Source of the DNA: an uncultured Candidatus Saccharibacteria bacterium
GTDB lineage: Bacteria; Patescibacteria; Saccharimonadia; Saccharimonadales; UBA4665
Direction: 5' to 3'
Assembly (NCBI GenBank): GCA_903925195.1
Contig: CAIYEO010000094.1
Location: 1 to 64,000, forward strand
DNA length: 64,000 bases
Notes under the pieces: generated by a model
Databases searched by the model: none
What the model saw: the letters and a program-made list of their open reading frames with translations, nothing else
What the model was told of the DNA's origin: nothing
Part shown: positions 26,923 to 39,109 of the stretch, one piece after another
Layout of the letters: the number at the start of each line of letters is the position of its first letter
Position numbering within the stretch: the stretch's first letter is position 1
Position numbers and translations under genes: made by a program

Positions 26923-28119
26923 ATGCATAAACATCAGAGACAAAAAATAGTTATAGTTGGTGGAGGCTTCGGCGGTATTAAAGCTGCCCTCATGTTAGAT
27001 AATAGTGATCTCTTCGATGTTATTTTAGTATCAGATAAACCGACTTTCAGATATTATCCAAGGCTATATCATACTGCAACAGGCGGAGATCCAAGTGAAA
27101 CATCCATAAAACTAAGTCATATATTTCGTAAATCGAATGTAAAAATAATTATTGGTAATGTTCAAAAAGTAGAAAGAAAAGATCAGTTTATTGAAACCGA
27201 CAAAAAAATCAGGATTTGTTACGACACATTAATTCTAGCCTTAGGCGTTCAAACTAATTACTTCGGTTTAAAGGGACTAGATAAATATGCATATGGCATC
27301 AAGTCGATGGAGGAGGCTGAGAGACTAAAGAAACACCTTCATAAAACCTTAATCGTAGAACAAAGTACCGATAGGCACTACATTGTTATTGGTGCTGGAC
27401 CAACTGGCATTGAACTTGCAGGTCAACTGAGTTTTTATCTGAGAGATATTGTTAAGAAACACAAACTAAAAAACCAGAAAATAAAAATAGACTTAATCGA
27501 AGCAGCTCCTAGATTACTGCCATCAATGCCTATAGAGACATCTGAGGCAGTAGCTCAGAGATTAAAACATATTGGCGTTAATCTAATGGTTAATAATGCA
27601 GTTCAGTCTCAATCAATAGATGATCTCATAGTTAACGATAAACCAATCGAGAGCCATACAGTTATATGGACAGCAGGTGTTACAAATAATAGTTTCTTTA
27701 AAAACAATAGTTTTAATTTAAACGAACACGGCAAAGTGATAATTGATGAATATTTTATGGCAGAGAAAGATATCTATGTAATAGGCGATAATGCTGCTAC
27801 TGAGTATTCTGGTATGGCACAAACAGCTCTAAATAACGCAGTAGATTTATCAAGAAACATAATTAGACAAGCCAACAATAAAACGCTTACTATTTTTAAG
27901 CCCGTAAGACCAATCTACGTAATACCAACTGGAAATAAATGGGCAGCAGTCGTTTGGGGAAATATTAAAATTCACGGTATTTTAGGTTGGGTCCTAAGGG
28001 AATTTGCTGATCTAATTGCTTTTCATGATCTAGAACCTTGGTGGAATGCTGGGTCTCAATGGATGAATGAATTTGACCATGAAAATAAATGCCCAATTTG
28101 TGATCATCTAATTGATTAG
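26923..28119 (+). CDS. ndh: Type II NADH dehydrogenase (NDH-2)
   Basis: 398 aa, near normal length (about 400-430). The FAD-binding GxGxxG motif is at 13-18 (VIVGGGFGGIKAALML); the NADH-binding motif is in IVIGAGPTGIELAGQL (about 155-170); a second FAD motif reads IYVIGDNAATEYSGMAQTAL. The C-terminus has an amphipathic stretch (WVLREFADLIAFHDLE) for peripheral membrane binding and a CPICDH sequence. It oxidises NADH and reduces quinone without pumping protons. This single-subunit enzyme stands in for complex I in Saccharibacteria-like respiratory chains and would feed the cyo oxidase. Confidence 0.87.
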   Translation: MHKHQRQKIVIVGGGFGGIKAALMLDNSDLFDVILVSDKPTFRYYPRLYHTATGGDPSETSIKLSHIFRKSNVKIIIGNVQKVERKDQFIETDKKIRICYDTLILALGVQTNYFGLKGLDKYAYGIKSMEEAERLKKHLHKTLIVEQSTDRHYIVIGAGPTGIELAGQLSFYLRDIVKKHKLKNQKIKIDLIEAAPRLLPSMPIETSEAVAQRLKHIGVNLMVNNAVQSQSIDDLIVNDKPIESHTVIWTAGVTNNSFFKNNSFNLNEHGKVIIDEYFMAEKDIYVIGDNAATEYSGMAQTALNNAVDLSRNIIRQANNKTLTIFKPVRPIYVIPTGNKWAAVVWGNIKIHGILGWVLREFADLIAFHDLEPWWNAGSQWMNEFDHENKCPICDHLID

Positions 28120-28152
28120 CTTTGTGCGTTTAATAGTTTAGAATATAGGTAT

Positions 28153-31100
28153 ATGGAGTTTAAAAAATCTTATAGTCTATTAAACGCTGAACAAAAAGCT
28201 GCTGTCGATAATATCGAAGGTCCATTACTTGTTATAGCTGGTCCTGGTACCGGAAAAACTCAACTTCTTACAACGCGTGTTGCTAATATCCTACAAAAAA
28301 CAGATACTGACCCATCCGAAATATTATGCCTAACTTTTACTGAATCGGGCGCAAGTAATATGAAAAACCGTCTAAACAATATGATTGGAAGGGAATCATA
28401 TAACGTTAACATTAATACCTATCACGGATTTGGTAACGAACTTATAAAACAATATTATGATTATTTTCCAAATTTCCGAATTACAAAACCAGCCGAGGAA
28501 TTAACATTAGACAAAATAGTAAGGCAGATACAGACTGAATTGCCTTATGGTAATCCACTAAAAAACGATATCTTCCTAAGATCAATTAAGACCATGATCT
28601 CTAATTCAAAAAGAGAATTCATAAGTCCAGACATACTCTTGGCCCAATCTAGATCAAATCTCATCTATCTTCATTTTATCGATAAAAAATTAGAATCTAT
28701 TTTTAAAGGTTTCAAGCGAGTAGATAAAAAAGCCATCGATTATTTCAAACGATTGCTTGTATTCATTCTTGATACTAAGAAAGATGAATATATGCTGTCA
28801 GATATTCTTGCACAAGATTTAAAAAATGCTATTACAGAATTTGAGATAAGCGGCTCCACAAAACATCTAACAAAATGGAAAGATAAATGGTTAGAAAAGA
28901 ATAGTGATAATCTATTTACTTTTAAAGCAATTAACCAAAACATTAAGATGGAAGCTTTGGCAGATATATATAGTAAGTATGAGAAAAAGCTACAAGACCA
29001 AGGTATCTATGACTATGACGATATGATAGGACTTACTTTAACGGCACTAGAGAATAATGATGAGTTCAGATTCAACGTTCAAGAAAAATACCAGTATATA
29101 TTACTAGATGAATTCCAGGATACCAATGGTTCACAGTTCAAATTAGTTGAGCTGTTAACTTCGAACCCCATATTTGAGGATAGACCTAATATTCTCGCAG
29201 TTGGTGATGATGATCAAGCCATATACTCGTTCCAAGGTGCGAACTATTCCCACATGAGACATTTCTACAGTCTATATAGGGACGTTAAAATTATTACCCT
29301 AGTAGACAACTATCGTTCTAATAAATCCATTCTAGACCTAGCTAGCTCAGTTAGCATGCAAATCAATGAACGGTTAACTCTGCCAGGTCAAACCGAGAAA
29401 CATCTAGTATCAAAAAAGAAGCATAATCGAGACGTTCTGAAGAGGATAGATTTCCGATCAGATATATCTCAATATGCCTACGTTGCCAATCAGATAAAAC
29501 AATTATTAGCATCAGGTATACCTGGCAATGAAATAGCCATAATAGCTAGAAAACATAAATATCTAACTCCTATTGTGCCTTTCTTGCACAAACAAGATAT
29601 TAAATTACGTTACGATAAAAAAGAAAATATACTAGATGATCCTGCCATTAACCTACTTATATCAATGGCTAAATTAGTACTAGCCCTTAAGGATCACAAA
29701 CGGAGTGAACTTGATGAGTTATGGCCAGAAATATTATCTGCCGAATTCTATAACTTACCAACTTCATTAATTTGGAATATTTCCTGGCAAGCTCATGATT
29801 CAAGGATTAGTTGGCGCGAAATTCTAATAGATAATCCAGCAACAAAGAATATATGTCTTTTCTATTATCGGCTATCTCTAATGGTTAACGATGAGACTTT
29901 AGAAACAATGCTCGATTACCTAGTTGGTATTAATGAACTAGACATAAAAGAAGATACTTTAGTTAAGATGAAATCTGGTTTCTATGATTATCATTTTTCT
30001 GAGAAGGCAGAAACAGAATCGACTCTATCATTCTGGGAATTACTCAACAACTTAACGGTACTTCGGCAACACTTAAGAGATTTTAGCGACAATCACGATG
30101 GCAACCTTAAATTGAATGATTTTATTGAGTACATTAAAGACATCCGCAGTTCAGAATTAAGAATCACCAACAATAGCCCTTTGATTGAATCAGATGACGC
30201 AGTATTTTTATCTACTGCTCATAGTGTTAAGGGACTAGAATTTAAAGCTGTATTTATCCTAGATGCCTTGGAGTCGGTATGGGGAAGTAAGTCTAAAGAT
30301 AGTTCAGATAAGATATCAGCTCCTCCAGGATTAGAATCATTACGCTCAATCGGTACAAACGAAGACGAAAGAATCCGTTTATTCTATGTAGCCATAACCA
30401 GAGCTAGCGAGCAACTAATAATCACAAGCTATTCAAAAACTGGAAATAATAAATCTACGCTAAAATTACAATACCTAGGTGAATATGAAGATGAAAAAGG
30501 TCAAGTAATAAGCCCCTATCTAACTGGTAACGATAAGATCGTAGACATCATTGAGGCTTCTACTCCAAGTATGGATGAGATCGTATCATACTGGCAAAGA
30601 AGACACGTCGAGTTTGGATCAGACATATCACTAAAAACTCTACTAGCTGACAGGCTTGAATCTTTTAAGCTTAGCCCAACAAATCTTAATAAGTTTACTA
30701 ACGTTGCTTACGGTGGCCCTAGAGACTTCTTTATAGATAGTCTGCTCAGATTTCCTAAAGCTAAAGCTCCGATTGCAGAGTACGGCACAGCTATTCATAA
30801 AAGCATAGAATGGCTCCAAAAAACATATGCCCTTGAGAAAGAAAAACCAACAATCGAAAGTCTACTCGATTATTTCCATAAACAAATGATTACAAAAGAT
30901 ATTGAGGAAAAAGAAAAGCTAAGACTCGAAGAGCGGGGGATTGGACATCTTAAAACATACTTAAATCAGATTAATTTTCACGAAGGTCAACTGGTACTAG
31001 CAGAAGTAAGCTTTGCCCGGGAAAATGTTCTAATTGGAGATGCGCTTATTTCTGGTAATATCGATAAATTAATTATCGACCCTAAGAGTAAGACTATAAC

Positions 31101-31449
31101 CATCGTTGACTATAAGACAGGTAAAAGCTACACCAAATGGAAGCCCGAGATTAAACTCCATAACTATGAGAGACAACTATATTTCTATAAACTACTTATA
31201 GAGAACTCTATAACATATAAGAAATACAAAGTAGTGGATGCCTACCTAGAGTTTGTTGAGGCTACCAATGAGGGTAAAGTAAATAAATTACACATAACCT
31301 TCGACGATAAAACACAACAGGAAACTGCCGATTTGATTCAGTCAATATACAGTCATATTAAAAAGCTTGATCTGCCCGATATTGCTATTTATCCAGATAC
31401 ATTAGCAGGGATTAAAAAATTCGAACAATACCTTATAGATAATAAATAA
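28153..31449 (+). CDS. UvrD/RecB-like helicase with C-terminal PD-(D/E)XK nuclease
   Basis: 1098 aa. The SF1A helicase part has GPGTGKTQLLTTRVANI (Walker A, about 30-36), ILLDEFQDTNGSQ (Walker B) and VGDDDQAIYSFQGANYSHM (motif III region), then TAHSVKGLEFKAVFI and RLFYVAITRASEQLII (motifs V and VI). The last about 250 aa are a RecB/AddB-type nuclease: GNIDKLII, VDYKTGKSYTKW and NYERQLYFYKLLI with the catalytic Asp, Asp-x-Lys and Gln-Tyr. It probably processes double-strand ends, replacing RecBCD or AddAB. TAGAAT lies 8 nt before the ATG; a strong terminator follows. Confidence 0.9.
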   Translation: MEFKKSYSLLNAEQKAAVDNIEGPLLVIAGPGTGKTQLLTTRVANILQKTDTDPSEILCLTFTESGASNMKNRLNNMIGRESYNVNINTYHGFGNELIKQYYDYFPNFRITKPAEELTLDKIVRQIQTELPYGNPLKNDIFLRSIKTMISNSKREFISPDILLAQSRSNLIYLHFIDKKLESIFKGFKRVDKKAIDYFKRLLVFILDTKKDEYMLSDILAQDLKNAITEFEISGSTKHLTKWKDKWLEKNSDNLFTFKAINQNIKMEALADIYSKYEKKLQDQGIYDYDDMIGLTLTALENNDEFRFNVQEKYQYILLDEFQDTNGSQFKLVELLTSNPIFEDRPNILAVGDDDQAIYSFQGANYSHMRHFYSLYRDVKIITLVDNYRSNKSILDLASSVSMQINERLTLPGQTEKHLVSKKKHNRDVLKRIDFRSDISQYAYVANQIKQLLASGIPGNEIAIIARKHKYLTPIVPFLHKQDIKLRYDKKENILDDPAINLLISMAKLVLALKDHKRSELDELWPEILSAEFYNLPTSLIWNISWQAHDSRISWREILIDNPATKNICLFYYRLSLMVNDETLETMLDYLVGINELDIKEDTLVKMKSGFYDYHFSEKAETESTLSFWELLNNLTVLRQHLRDFSDNHDGNLKLNDFIEYIKDIRSSELRITNNSPLIESDDAVFLSTAHSVKGLEFKAVFILDALESVWGSKSKDSSDKISAPPGLESLRSIGTNEDERIRLFYVAITRASEQLIITSYSKTGNNKSTLKLQYLGEYEDEKGQVISPYLTGNDKIVDIIEASTPSMDEIVSYWQRRHVEFGSDISLKTLLADRLESFKLSPTNLNKFTNVAYGGPRDFFIDSLLRFPKAKAPIAEYGTAIHKSIEWLQKTYALEKEKPTIESLLDYFHKQMITKDIEEKEKLRLEERGIGHLKTYLNQINFHEGQLVLAEVSFARENVLIGDALISGNIDKLIIDPKSKTITIVDYKTGKSYTKWKPEIKLHNYERQLYFYKLLIENSITYKKYKVVDAYLEFVEATNEGKVNKLHITFDDKTQQETADLIQSIYSHIKKLDLPDIAIYPDTLAGIKKFEQYLIDNK

Positions 31450-31456
31450 GATAAAT

Positions 31457-31485
31457 AAAAACACCCTCAGAGCGAGGGTGTTTTT
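31457..31485. terminator. Bidirectional rho-independent terminator
   Basis: A perfect 12-bp stem (31457-31468 with 31474-31485) with a 5-nt loop agagc, A-tract on the left and T-tract on the right. It sits between the convergent helicase and aquaporin genes and can stop transcription from both sides. Confidence 0.9.
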
Positions 31486-31503
31486 ACTAAAAGATTGTTT
31501 CTA

Positions 31504-32157
31504 CTATTTTTTCTTAGTAGTAACTTTAGCTTTTACTACTCTGTCTGCGTATAGGAATGAATATAGATTCATTGCTATAACTGCACCAAGAATTGGTCCT
31601 AGAATATATGTACTCCAGCCAAATGACTTAACACCAAGAGCTATTGCTGGGTTAATTAGTGCGTTAGAGCCGATTGAAGCAATAATGACACCAATTGTTA
31701 GTGATAGACCAGCTGCAAGAGCTGCGCTTGTACCTTCTAGCTTACGATAGACAACTACAGCAAGTAGTAATGCAAAAATGAATGCACCTACAGCTTCAGC
31801 GACTAATACGTGAGTCGAGTACTTTCCAGAAATACTTACACCCTTATTACTAATAAGGTATGAATATAGCTGTCCAGCTACGATTGCACCAAGGAACTGA
31901 AATAATATGTTGAATATCATATCAAGTGATTTAATTTTCTTTACTGTCCATAGACCAATTGTGATTGCAGGGTTAAACTGGCCAATCCATTGTCCATCAA
32001 TTAGGAATATTAATCCTGCGAACGAAAGACCAATAGCTAGTGCTATAAAATATGGTATTCCAATTGCAGAACCTTTTACTGCTAATACTGTTAGAGTCAA
32101 AAGTGCAGTACCGATGAACTCCGTTGCTAGCATTGCAACTACTTTTTTATTTAACAT
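31504..32157 (-). CDS. Aquaporin / MIP-family channel
   Basis: 217 aa, six transmembrane helices and two half-helices with NPA boxes: GQFNPAITIGLW in the first half and ALINPAIALGVKSFGWS in the second. Family N-terminus ATEFIGTALLTLTVLAV is present. A basic lysine-rich tail ends the protein. Whether it passes water, glycerol or another small neutral solute cannot be fixed from the filter residues by eye. CCGGAGGGTAG precedes the start on the minus strand as ribosome binding site. Confidence 0.87.
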   Translation of the reverse strand: MLNKKVVAMLATEFIGTALLTLTVLAVKGSAIGIPYFIALAIGLSFAGLIFLIDGQWIGQFNPAITIGLWTVKKIKSLDMIFNILFQFLGAIVAGQLYSYLISNKGVSISGKYSTHVLVAEAVGAFIFALLLAVVVYRKLEGTSAALAAGLSLTIGVIIASIGSNALINPAIALGVKSFGWSTYILGPILGAVIAMNLYSFLYADRVVKAKVTTKKK

Positions 32158-32375
32158 TTTCTACCCTCCGGGAATATTAATTTAGTAGTTAAATATTATC
32201 ATAAATACTATCAGATTGTAAATAATCACTAATTAGTTTATCGTATTGTCTTCAACTAAGAGCTGACGTTATCTGGAGTTCAATAATAATTTTAGTGATC
32301 CATCTGTTAGCGACATTGCTGCCATAATTGAAAAAAATCGAAAATATTATAAATTTTTGATAACCAGGACGCTAG
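32158..32375. other. Intergenic stretch with a possible gene remnant
   Basis: Between aquaporin and atpC, both on minus. On the plus strand a frame open from 32267 to a stop at 32417-32419 reads like protein (for example NNNFSDPSVSDIAAIIEKNR) but has no usable start codon and runs into the atpC 3' end. It may be a decayed gene or chance. No terminator with a clear hairpin was found for either neighbour here. Confidence 0.25.
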
Positions 32376-32801
32376 TTAGTTTCTTCTGTGTCGTCTTAGT
32401 TGAGCAACTTGAATTCTAACACTAGATCTATCAATCATTTCTTGAGCATGATCTAAACTCATCTGATCTTTAGCTTCATTCTTCATTTTGGTAGCAAGAT
32501 CATAGGCTTTCTTGGCATCAGCTTCACTAATTTCATCACCAGTATCAGCTTCATCGACGATTATTCTAATATTATTGTCGGCAACTTCAATAACACCGCC
32601 ATGGGTTGCGAAGTGTTCCATTAGTGCATCATTATCTTTAGGATTCTTCCTGATAGAAATAATTCCGTTATTGACTGCACTAATTAGAGGCATATGATTT
32701 GTTAGAACTGCTATTTGGCCATCGAGAGTAGGGACGATTACTTCATAGATATCGTCATCAAACTTGGTTCCAGATAGTGTTACTAATTTTAAATGAATCA
32801 T
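32376..32801 (-). CDS. atpC: ATP synthase F1 epsilon subunit
   Basis: 141 aa. The N-terminal beta-sandwich has the family pattern VPTLDGQIAVLTNHMPLISA; the C-terminal pair of helices is AKKAYDLATKMKNEAKDQMS onward. It is the last gene of the ATP synthase operon, 2 nt after atpD. Epsilon is part of the central stalk and can inhibit ATP hydrolysis. Confidence 0.9.
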   Translation of the reverse strand: MIHLKLVTLSGTKFDDDIYEVIVPTLDGQIAVLTNHMPLISAVNNGIISIRKNPKDNDALMEHFATHGGVIEVADNNIRIIVDEADTGDEISEADAKKAYDLATKMKNEAKDQMSLDHAQEMIDRSSVRIQVAQLRRHRRN

Positions 32802-32803
32802 AC

Positions 32804-35078
<2,275 letters not shown>

Positions 35079-35079
<1 letters not shown>

Positions 35080-36641
35080 TATTGAGTTTTATTATCTCCA
35101 GCTTTTTTCTCGCTATGAGCATAAGTCTTAGATATTTTTTCAGAAATTTCTAATATTTTTTTCTGCATCTCAGGACTTGGCTCATTGCCATCCTTCAAAG
35201 AAGCTAATATATCGCTATGACTATTCTTAATGTCTCTTAGTATGCTTTCTTGAGCAATTTTGATTTTCTCGACAGGTACTTTATCTAGAACACCTTCAGT
35301 TGCTGCAAGTAATGAGCAATACATTTCCCATATAGCCAAAGGTGAATACTGATGTTGTTTTAGAAGTTCTGTTAATCTTTGTCCTCTTTCGATTCTTTGA
35401 CGAGTTTCATCATCTAGATCTGTAGAAAACTGTGAGAAAGCAGCTAATTCACGGAACTGCGCTAAATCAATTCGCAGTGATTTAGCAACTGACTTAATCG
35501 CCTTAGTCTGAGCTGCACTACCGACACGTGAGACAGATAGTCCAACTGAGATAGCTGGTCTAATACCTTGGTAGAATAAGTTAGTTTCCATGAAGATTTG
35601 ACCATCGGTAATAGAAATTACATTAGTTGGGATATATGCGCTAATATCTCCAGCTTGGGTTTCAATGATTGGAAGAGCAGTTAAGCTACCAGCTCCGAGC
35701 TTATCGCTAAGCTTGGCAGCTCTTTCGAGTAATCTTGAATGCAAGTAGAATACATCTCCAGGATAGGCTTCACGACCCGGTGGACGCCTTAAAAGAAGGC
35801 TCATTTGGCGATATGCAACAGCATGCTTAGATAAATCATCATAGATAATTAGTGCGTGTTGTTTATTGTCTCTGAAGTATTCTCCCATGGCACAACCCGA
35901 ATAAGGAGCAAGATATAGCAAGGCAGCAGACTGAGAAGGGCTAGTTGCTACAATAATAGTCTGGTCCATGACGCCTTCTCGCTTAAGTCTCTCAACTAAT
36001 GTAGCGATTTTTGACATTTTCTGACCAATAGCTACGTAGATATTAACAACACCTGTTTTTTGCTTAGATTGATTAATCATAGTATCGATAGTTAGCGCTG
36101 TTTTACCAGTTTGACGATCTCCAATGATTAGCTCTCTCTGACCACGTCCAATAGGAACCATAGTATCGATGGCTGCAATACCAGTCATTAGTGGTTCATT
36201 AACACTTTTTCGATCAAGCACACCAGGTGCAGCTTTTTCAACTTTATATGATTGCTTAGTTTTGATTGGGCCAGCACCATCCATTGGGTTTCCAAGTGGA
36301 TCAACAACTCTACCCAAGAGTTCTGGACCAACTGGTACTTCCATTACTTTGCCAGTTAATCTAACTTTGGCACCAGCTTTAATATTTGAATCGTCACCAA
36401 GAATTACAGCTCCGATTTCATCTTCGCCTAAGTTAAAGGCAAATGCAGTCATATTACTTTTATCTGCACCTTCAATATCGATAATCTCGTTATAGCCACA
36501 ATTACGAAGTCCGTAGATCCATGCGATACCATCTCCAACTCTGGTAATTACGCCAACTTTTTCGATTTCAGGTCTATTCTTTAGCTCAGCAATTGCTGAT
36601 CTTATGTCCTGTGATAGTTCTTTGATAGATAATTCGCTCAA
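35079..36641 (-). CDS. atpA: ATP synthase F1 alpha subunit
   Basis: 520 aa. Walker A GDRQTGKT at 174-181, signature PAISVGLSVSRVGSAAQ, and the conserved hexamer segment LLRRPPGREAYPGDVFYLHS are present. Noncatalytic nucleotide-binding subunit. The C-terminal about 20 aa are lysine-rich and variable. It follows atpH with a 31-nt gap and overlaps atpG by 1 nt. Confidence 0.96.
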
Positions 36642-36672
36642 TTTAATTCCTTTCTATTATTCCAGCTATTTA

Positions 36673-37071
36673 TTACGCTTGTGATGTTAATTGCTTAAAT
36701 TTACCTAGTTTAGTGGCAATACTAAGATCTAATTGTTCGTTAGCGGTATTAACCTTAACGCCGCCGACGACCGACTGATCTAGTTCTTCTATGATTTTGA
36801 ATGACTTAGCGTTAGGGTAACTCTTCTTTAGAACATCAATGATGTCACTACGGGTTGAGGAAGATATAGGGAAGGCAGAAGTTACGATGGCCTCAACATT
36901 ACCACCGTCAGCCCAATCCTGCTGAACAGTCCTGAGTATTGAGTAAACATCACCTGTTCTATTTTCTTCTAATAAATATGCAGCTATCTGTTTAGGAAGC
37001 TCACTAGGGATAGTGCCAGATTTAGTTTGACTGGTAATAACTCTAGAGATATTAGAAATAGAAGTTTTCAT
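36673..37071 (-). CDS. atpH: ATP synthase delta subunit, short form
   Basis: 132 aa, well below the usual about 175-180. The conserved C-terminal region is clear: IIEELDQSVVGGVKVNTANE and a final helix IATKLGKFKQLTSQ. The N-terminal helical domain that binds the top of F1 is much reduced (residues 1-70 only weakly family-like). No frameshift is seen, and position between atpF and atpA leaves no doubt about identity. Reduced delta subunits appear in several CPR lineages (from memory). The peripheral stalk contact may be altered. Confidence 0.82.
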   Translation of the reverse strand: MKTSISNISRVITSQTKSGTIPSELPKQIAAYLLEENRTGDVYSILRTVQQDWADGGNVEAIVTSAFPISSSTRSDIIDVLKKSYPNAKSFKIIEELDQSVVGGVKVNTANEQLDLSIATKLGKFKQLTSQA

Positions 37072-37077
37072 GTTTAG

Positions 37078-37602
37078 CTACGCCTTTTGTCCTTTTAAAG
37101 CTTTGTCTATTAAGGCAGAGTCTTTCTTGGCATCAAGTTTTTCATCAATGATAGCTTCAGTGGCTTCAGAGATTAGTCCAACTAATTCTTTTTCCAGCTT
37201 CTTTCTAGCATTGAGAGTATTTTGGACAATCAACTTGTTAGCATCTTCAAGTATATGATCAGCCTTAGACTTAGCTTGGCTTTCTGACTCGTTAACGATT
37301 TCTTTAGCTTCATCCTTAGAGGCTCCAACTATTTTATCTGCTTCAGCCTGAGCATCACGAAGTAGTTTTTCGGCTTGTCTTTCAAGTTCTTCATTTTTCT
37401 TCTGCATCTCAGCTCCAAGATTAACTCCAGCTTCAATAAGCTCTCGTCTTTCTTTGAGTACTTTGAGAATTGGTTTGAAGGCATATTTTCTTAAAACAAA
37501 AAGGACTAGTAGAAATGTTGCAAGCTGTATTAAAAGTGCTTGCAAGTTTACACCAAGTGCACCTATGCCGGAAGATTCTGCTGCAAAATTATTTATATTC
37601 AT
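37078..37602 (-). CDS. atpF: ATP synthase Fo subunit b
   Basis: 174 aa. One N-terminal membrane helix (about 20-40, LQALLIQLATFLLVLFVLRK) followed by a long charged helix with heptad-like repeats (RRELIEAGVNLGAEMQKKNE onward) that forms the peripheral stalk. Typical of bacterial b subunits. The gene is 6 nt upstream of atpH and 22 nt downstream of atpE. Confidence 0.92.
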   Translation of the reverse strand: MNINNFAAESSGIGALGVNLQALLIQLATFLLVLFVLRKYAFKPILKVLKERRELIEAGVNLGAEMQKKNEELERQAEKLLRDAQAEADKIVGASKDEAKEIVNESESQAKSKADHILEDANKLIVQNTLNARKKLEKELVGLISEATEAIIDEKLDAKKDSALIDKALKGQKA

Positions 37603-37624
37603 TACTTATACTTATATTTCTTTC

Positions 37625-37855
37625 TTATTTAACGATAAAGATCGAGGCAAATGCTAATAGTGCCATTAATTCGATGATAGCTATAAATACCAAAGCTTGT
37701 CCTAGAAACTTTGATGTTTCTGGGTTGCGACCTACGGCTTGCATATAAGCACCGCCAACTAGACCGATACCGATAGCAGGACCAATAAGTCCTCCACCGA
37801 TCATAAGACCTTTACCAATGATTGCTGTATTGATTGCATCTGCTAGTATTAACAT
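37625..37855 (-). CDS. atpE: ATP synthase Fo subunit c
   Basis: 76 aa, two-helix hairpin: GGGLIGPAIGIGLVGGAYMQ, polar loop RNP (43-45), then FIAIIELMALLAFASIFI with the ion-binding E62. The Gln and Glu-Ser/Thr features of Na+-binding c subunits are not present, so proton coupling is expected, matching the proton-pumping oxidase and rhodopsin. Confidence 0.93.
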   Translation of the reverse strand: MLILADAINTAIIGKGLMIGGGLIGPAIGIGLVGGAYMQAVGRNPETSKFLGQALVFIAIIELMALLAFASIFIVK

Positions 37856-37908
37856 ATTATTTTTATATCTCCTTATTATTAGTTATCTTATGCATAAAAT
37901 GAATGCTC

Positions 37909-38736
37909 TTAATTTAATGCCGTCTTGGCTCTGGGGTTAATTGTTTCAGGAATATTATCATCGGTCAAGTGTTCTTCAGTAGCGTGATTTACGGTGATGG
38001 CTAGATACATGACACTTAAGATAACAAATATATAGGCCTGTAGGGCACATATAAACAACTCAATTAGGGTAAACGGTAAAGCAGTTAATGGAGCTATGAA
38101 GCCACCGAGATATGAAAAAACAGAAATTATAATCTCACCGATAGTAACGTTCAAGAAAAGTCGAAGCGATAGGCTAATAACCCTAGTCAGGTCAGTAAAC
38201 ATCTCAAGCAAGCCAAGCACTAGATATAGTGGGTTTAATGGACTACCTATGAAGAAATGGCCAAAGTATGGCTTTATACCTGACTCTTTAACAGATGAAT
38301 AGTAAACATATCCCATAGTTATGATACCGACAGCAAGAGTAGCATTAAGATCACCAGTAAAGGCTCGTAGCAGTGGGTTGCCTCCGATTGAGAAGGCTTC
38401 ACCAACTCCAGGTAAAAGGCCTAACCAGTTGTTCATTAGTAGGAAGAAAAATACAGTAACGAAATATGGGACATACTTATATGCTCTTTCCTTATCTTCA
38501 AAGCTTGATTCTAGTAGGTTTGAGATAAAGTCGACTCCAGCTTCAACAACTTGGACCAGGCCACCTTTAGGATGAATAGTTACTCTTCTAGCAATAACTA
38601 TGAAAAATACGCACATAATTATGGAACAAATCCAACCATATAAGATTGCATTAGTTATGACCAAAGGACCAATATTAAATACGCCACCTGAAGTAATGTG
38701 TACTGCTGGTCCTGATTCTGCGAAAATTCCTATCAT
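37909..38736 (-). CDS. atpB: ATP synthase Fo subunit a
   Basis: 275 aa with five to six membrane helices. The essential arginine is R192 in VISLSLRLFLNVTIGEII; the last helices contain FTLIELFICALQAYIFVILS, the second conserved half-channel segment. Together with the c-ring it conducts protons. It overlaps the upstream small atpI/Z-like gene by 1 nt. Confidence 0.94.
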   Translation of the reverse strand: MIGIFAESGPAVHITSGGVFNIGPLVITNAILYGWICSIIMCVFFIVIARRVTIHPKGGLVQVVEAGVDFISNLLESSFEDKERAYKYVPYFVTVFFFLLMNNWLGLLPGVGEAFSIGGNPLLRAFTGDLNATLAVGIITMGYVYYSSVKESGIKPYFGHFFIGSPLNPLYLVLGLLEMFTDLTRVISLSLRLFLNVTIGEIIISVFSYLGGFIAPLTALPFTLIELFICALQAYIFVILSVMYLAITVNHATEEHLTDDNIPETINPRAKTALN

Positions 38737-39032
38737 TACTTATGGGTCCTTTTAGTGATTCTATAGTTATAGTCTGTTAATAAATGTCTCATGAATAAAA
38801 TTGAACCGGTTAATGCAATCACTAGACCAATTATAAATAACCAAGGATCTGAATGTAGTTTATTGTCTAATTCATAACCACCTATGATTGGTACTAGAAA
38901 AATAAATGCTAGTTGCCAGCTCATGGATAGTGCCGTAACAATAAAATTATTACTCGCAGCAATAGTTAGCCTGGCTTGCTTATTTTCGTTAAATTTAGTC
39001 GACGTCGCTTTCGGCGCGGCTCTTTTTTTCAT
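38736..39032 (-). CDS. AtpZ/AtpI-like accessory membrane protein
   Basis: 98 aa. Lysine-rich N-terminus (MKKRAAPKATSTKFNENKQA), then two membrane helices: WQLAFIFLVPIIGGYELDNK and PWLFIIGLVIALTGSILFMR. The second helix pair with a G-G-x-x-L-D spacing matches AtpZ/AtpI-type proteins encoded ahead of atpB, thought to assist c-ring assembly or cation transport. First gene of the operon; its promoter is described separately. Confidence 0.75.
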   Translation of the reverse strand: MKKRAAPKATSTKFNENKQARLTIAASNNFIVTALSMSWQLAFIFLVPIIGGYELDNKLHSDPWLFIIGLVIALTGSILFMRHLLTDYNYRITKRTHK

Positions 39033-39046
39033 TTCAATTCAGTATA
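39033..39046 (-). promoter_or_regulatory. Leaderless-type promoter of the ATP synthase operon
   Basis: On the minus strand TATACT (plus positions 39041-39046) ends 8 nt before the ATG at 39032. This is the only promoter-like site in front of the nine-gene operon that I could place. Confidence 0.6.
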
Positions 39047-39096
39047 ACAGATTGATGAGTCTATAAGCAAGACTGGCAGTATAGGTTATTTTAATA

Positions 39097-39109
39097 TATA
39101 ATTTAATAT
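39097..39109 (+). promoter_or_regulatory. Leaderless-type promoter of the glutaredoxin gene
   Basis: TATAAT at 39097-39102 ends 7 nt before the ATG at 39110. Confidence 0.55.

Noticed and set aside
32267..32419. Plus-strand frame between aquaporin and atpC as a gene
   Set aside because: It reads like protein but has no start codon and overlaps atpC, so it is kept only as a possible remnant.
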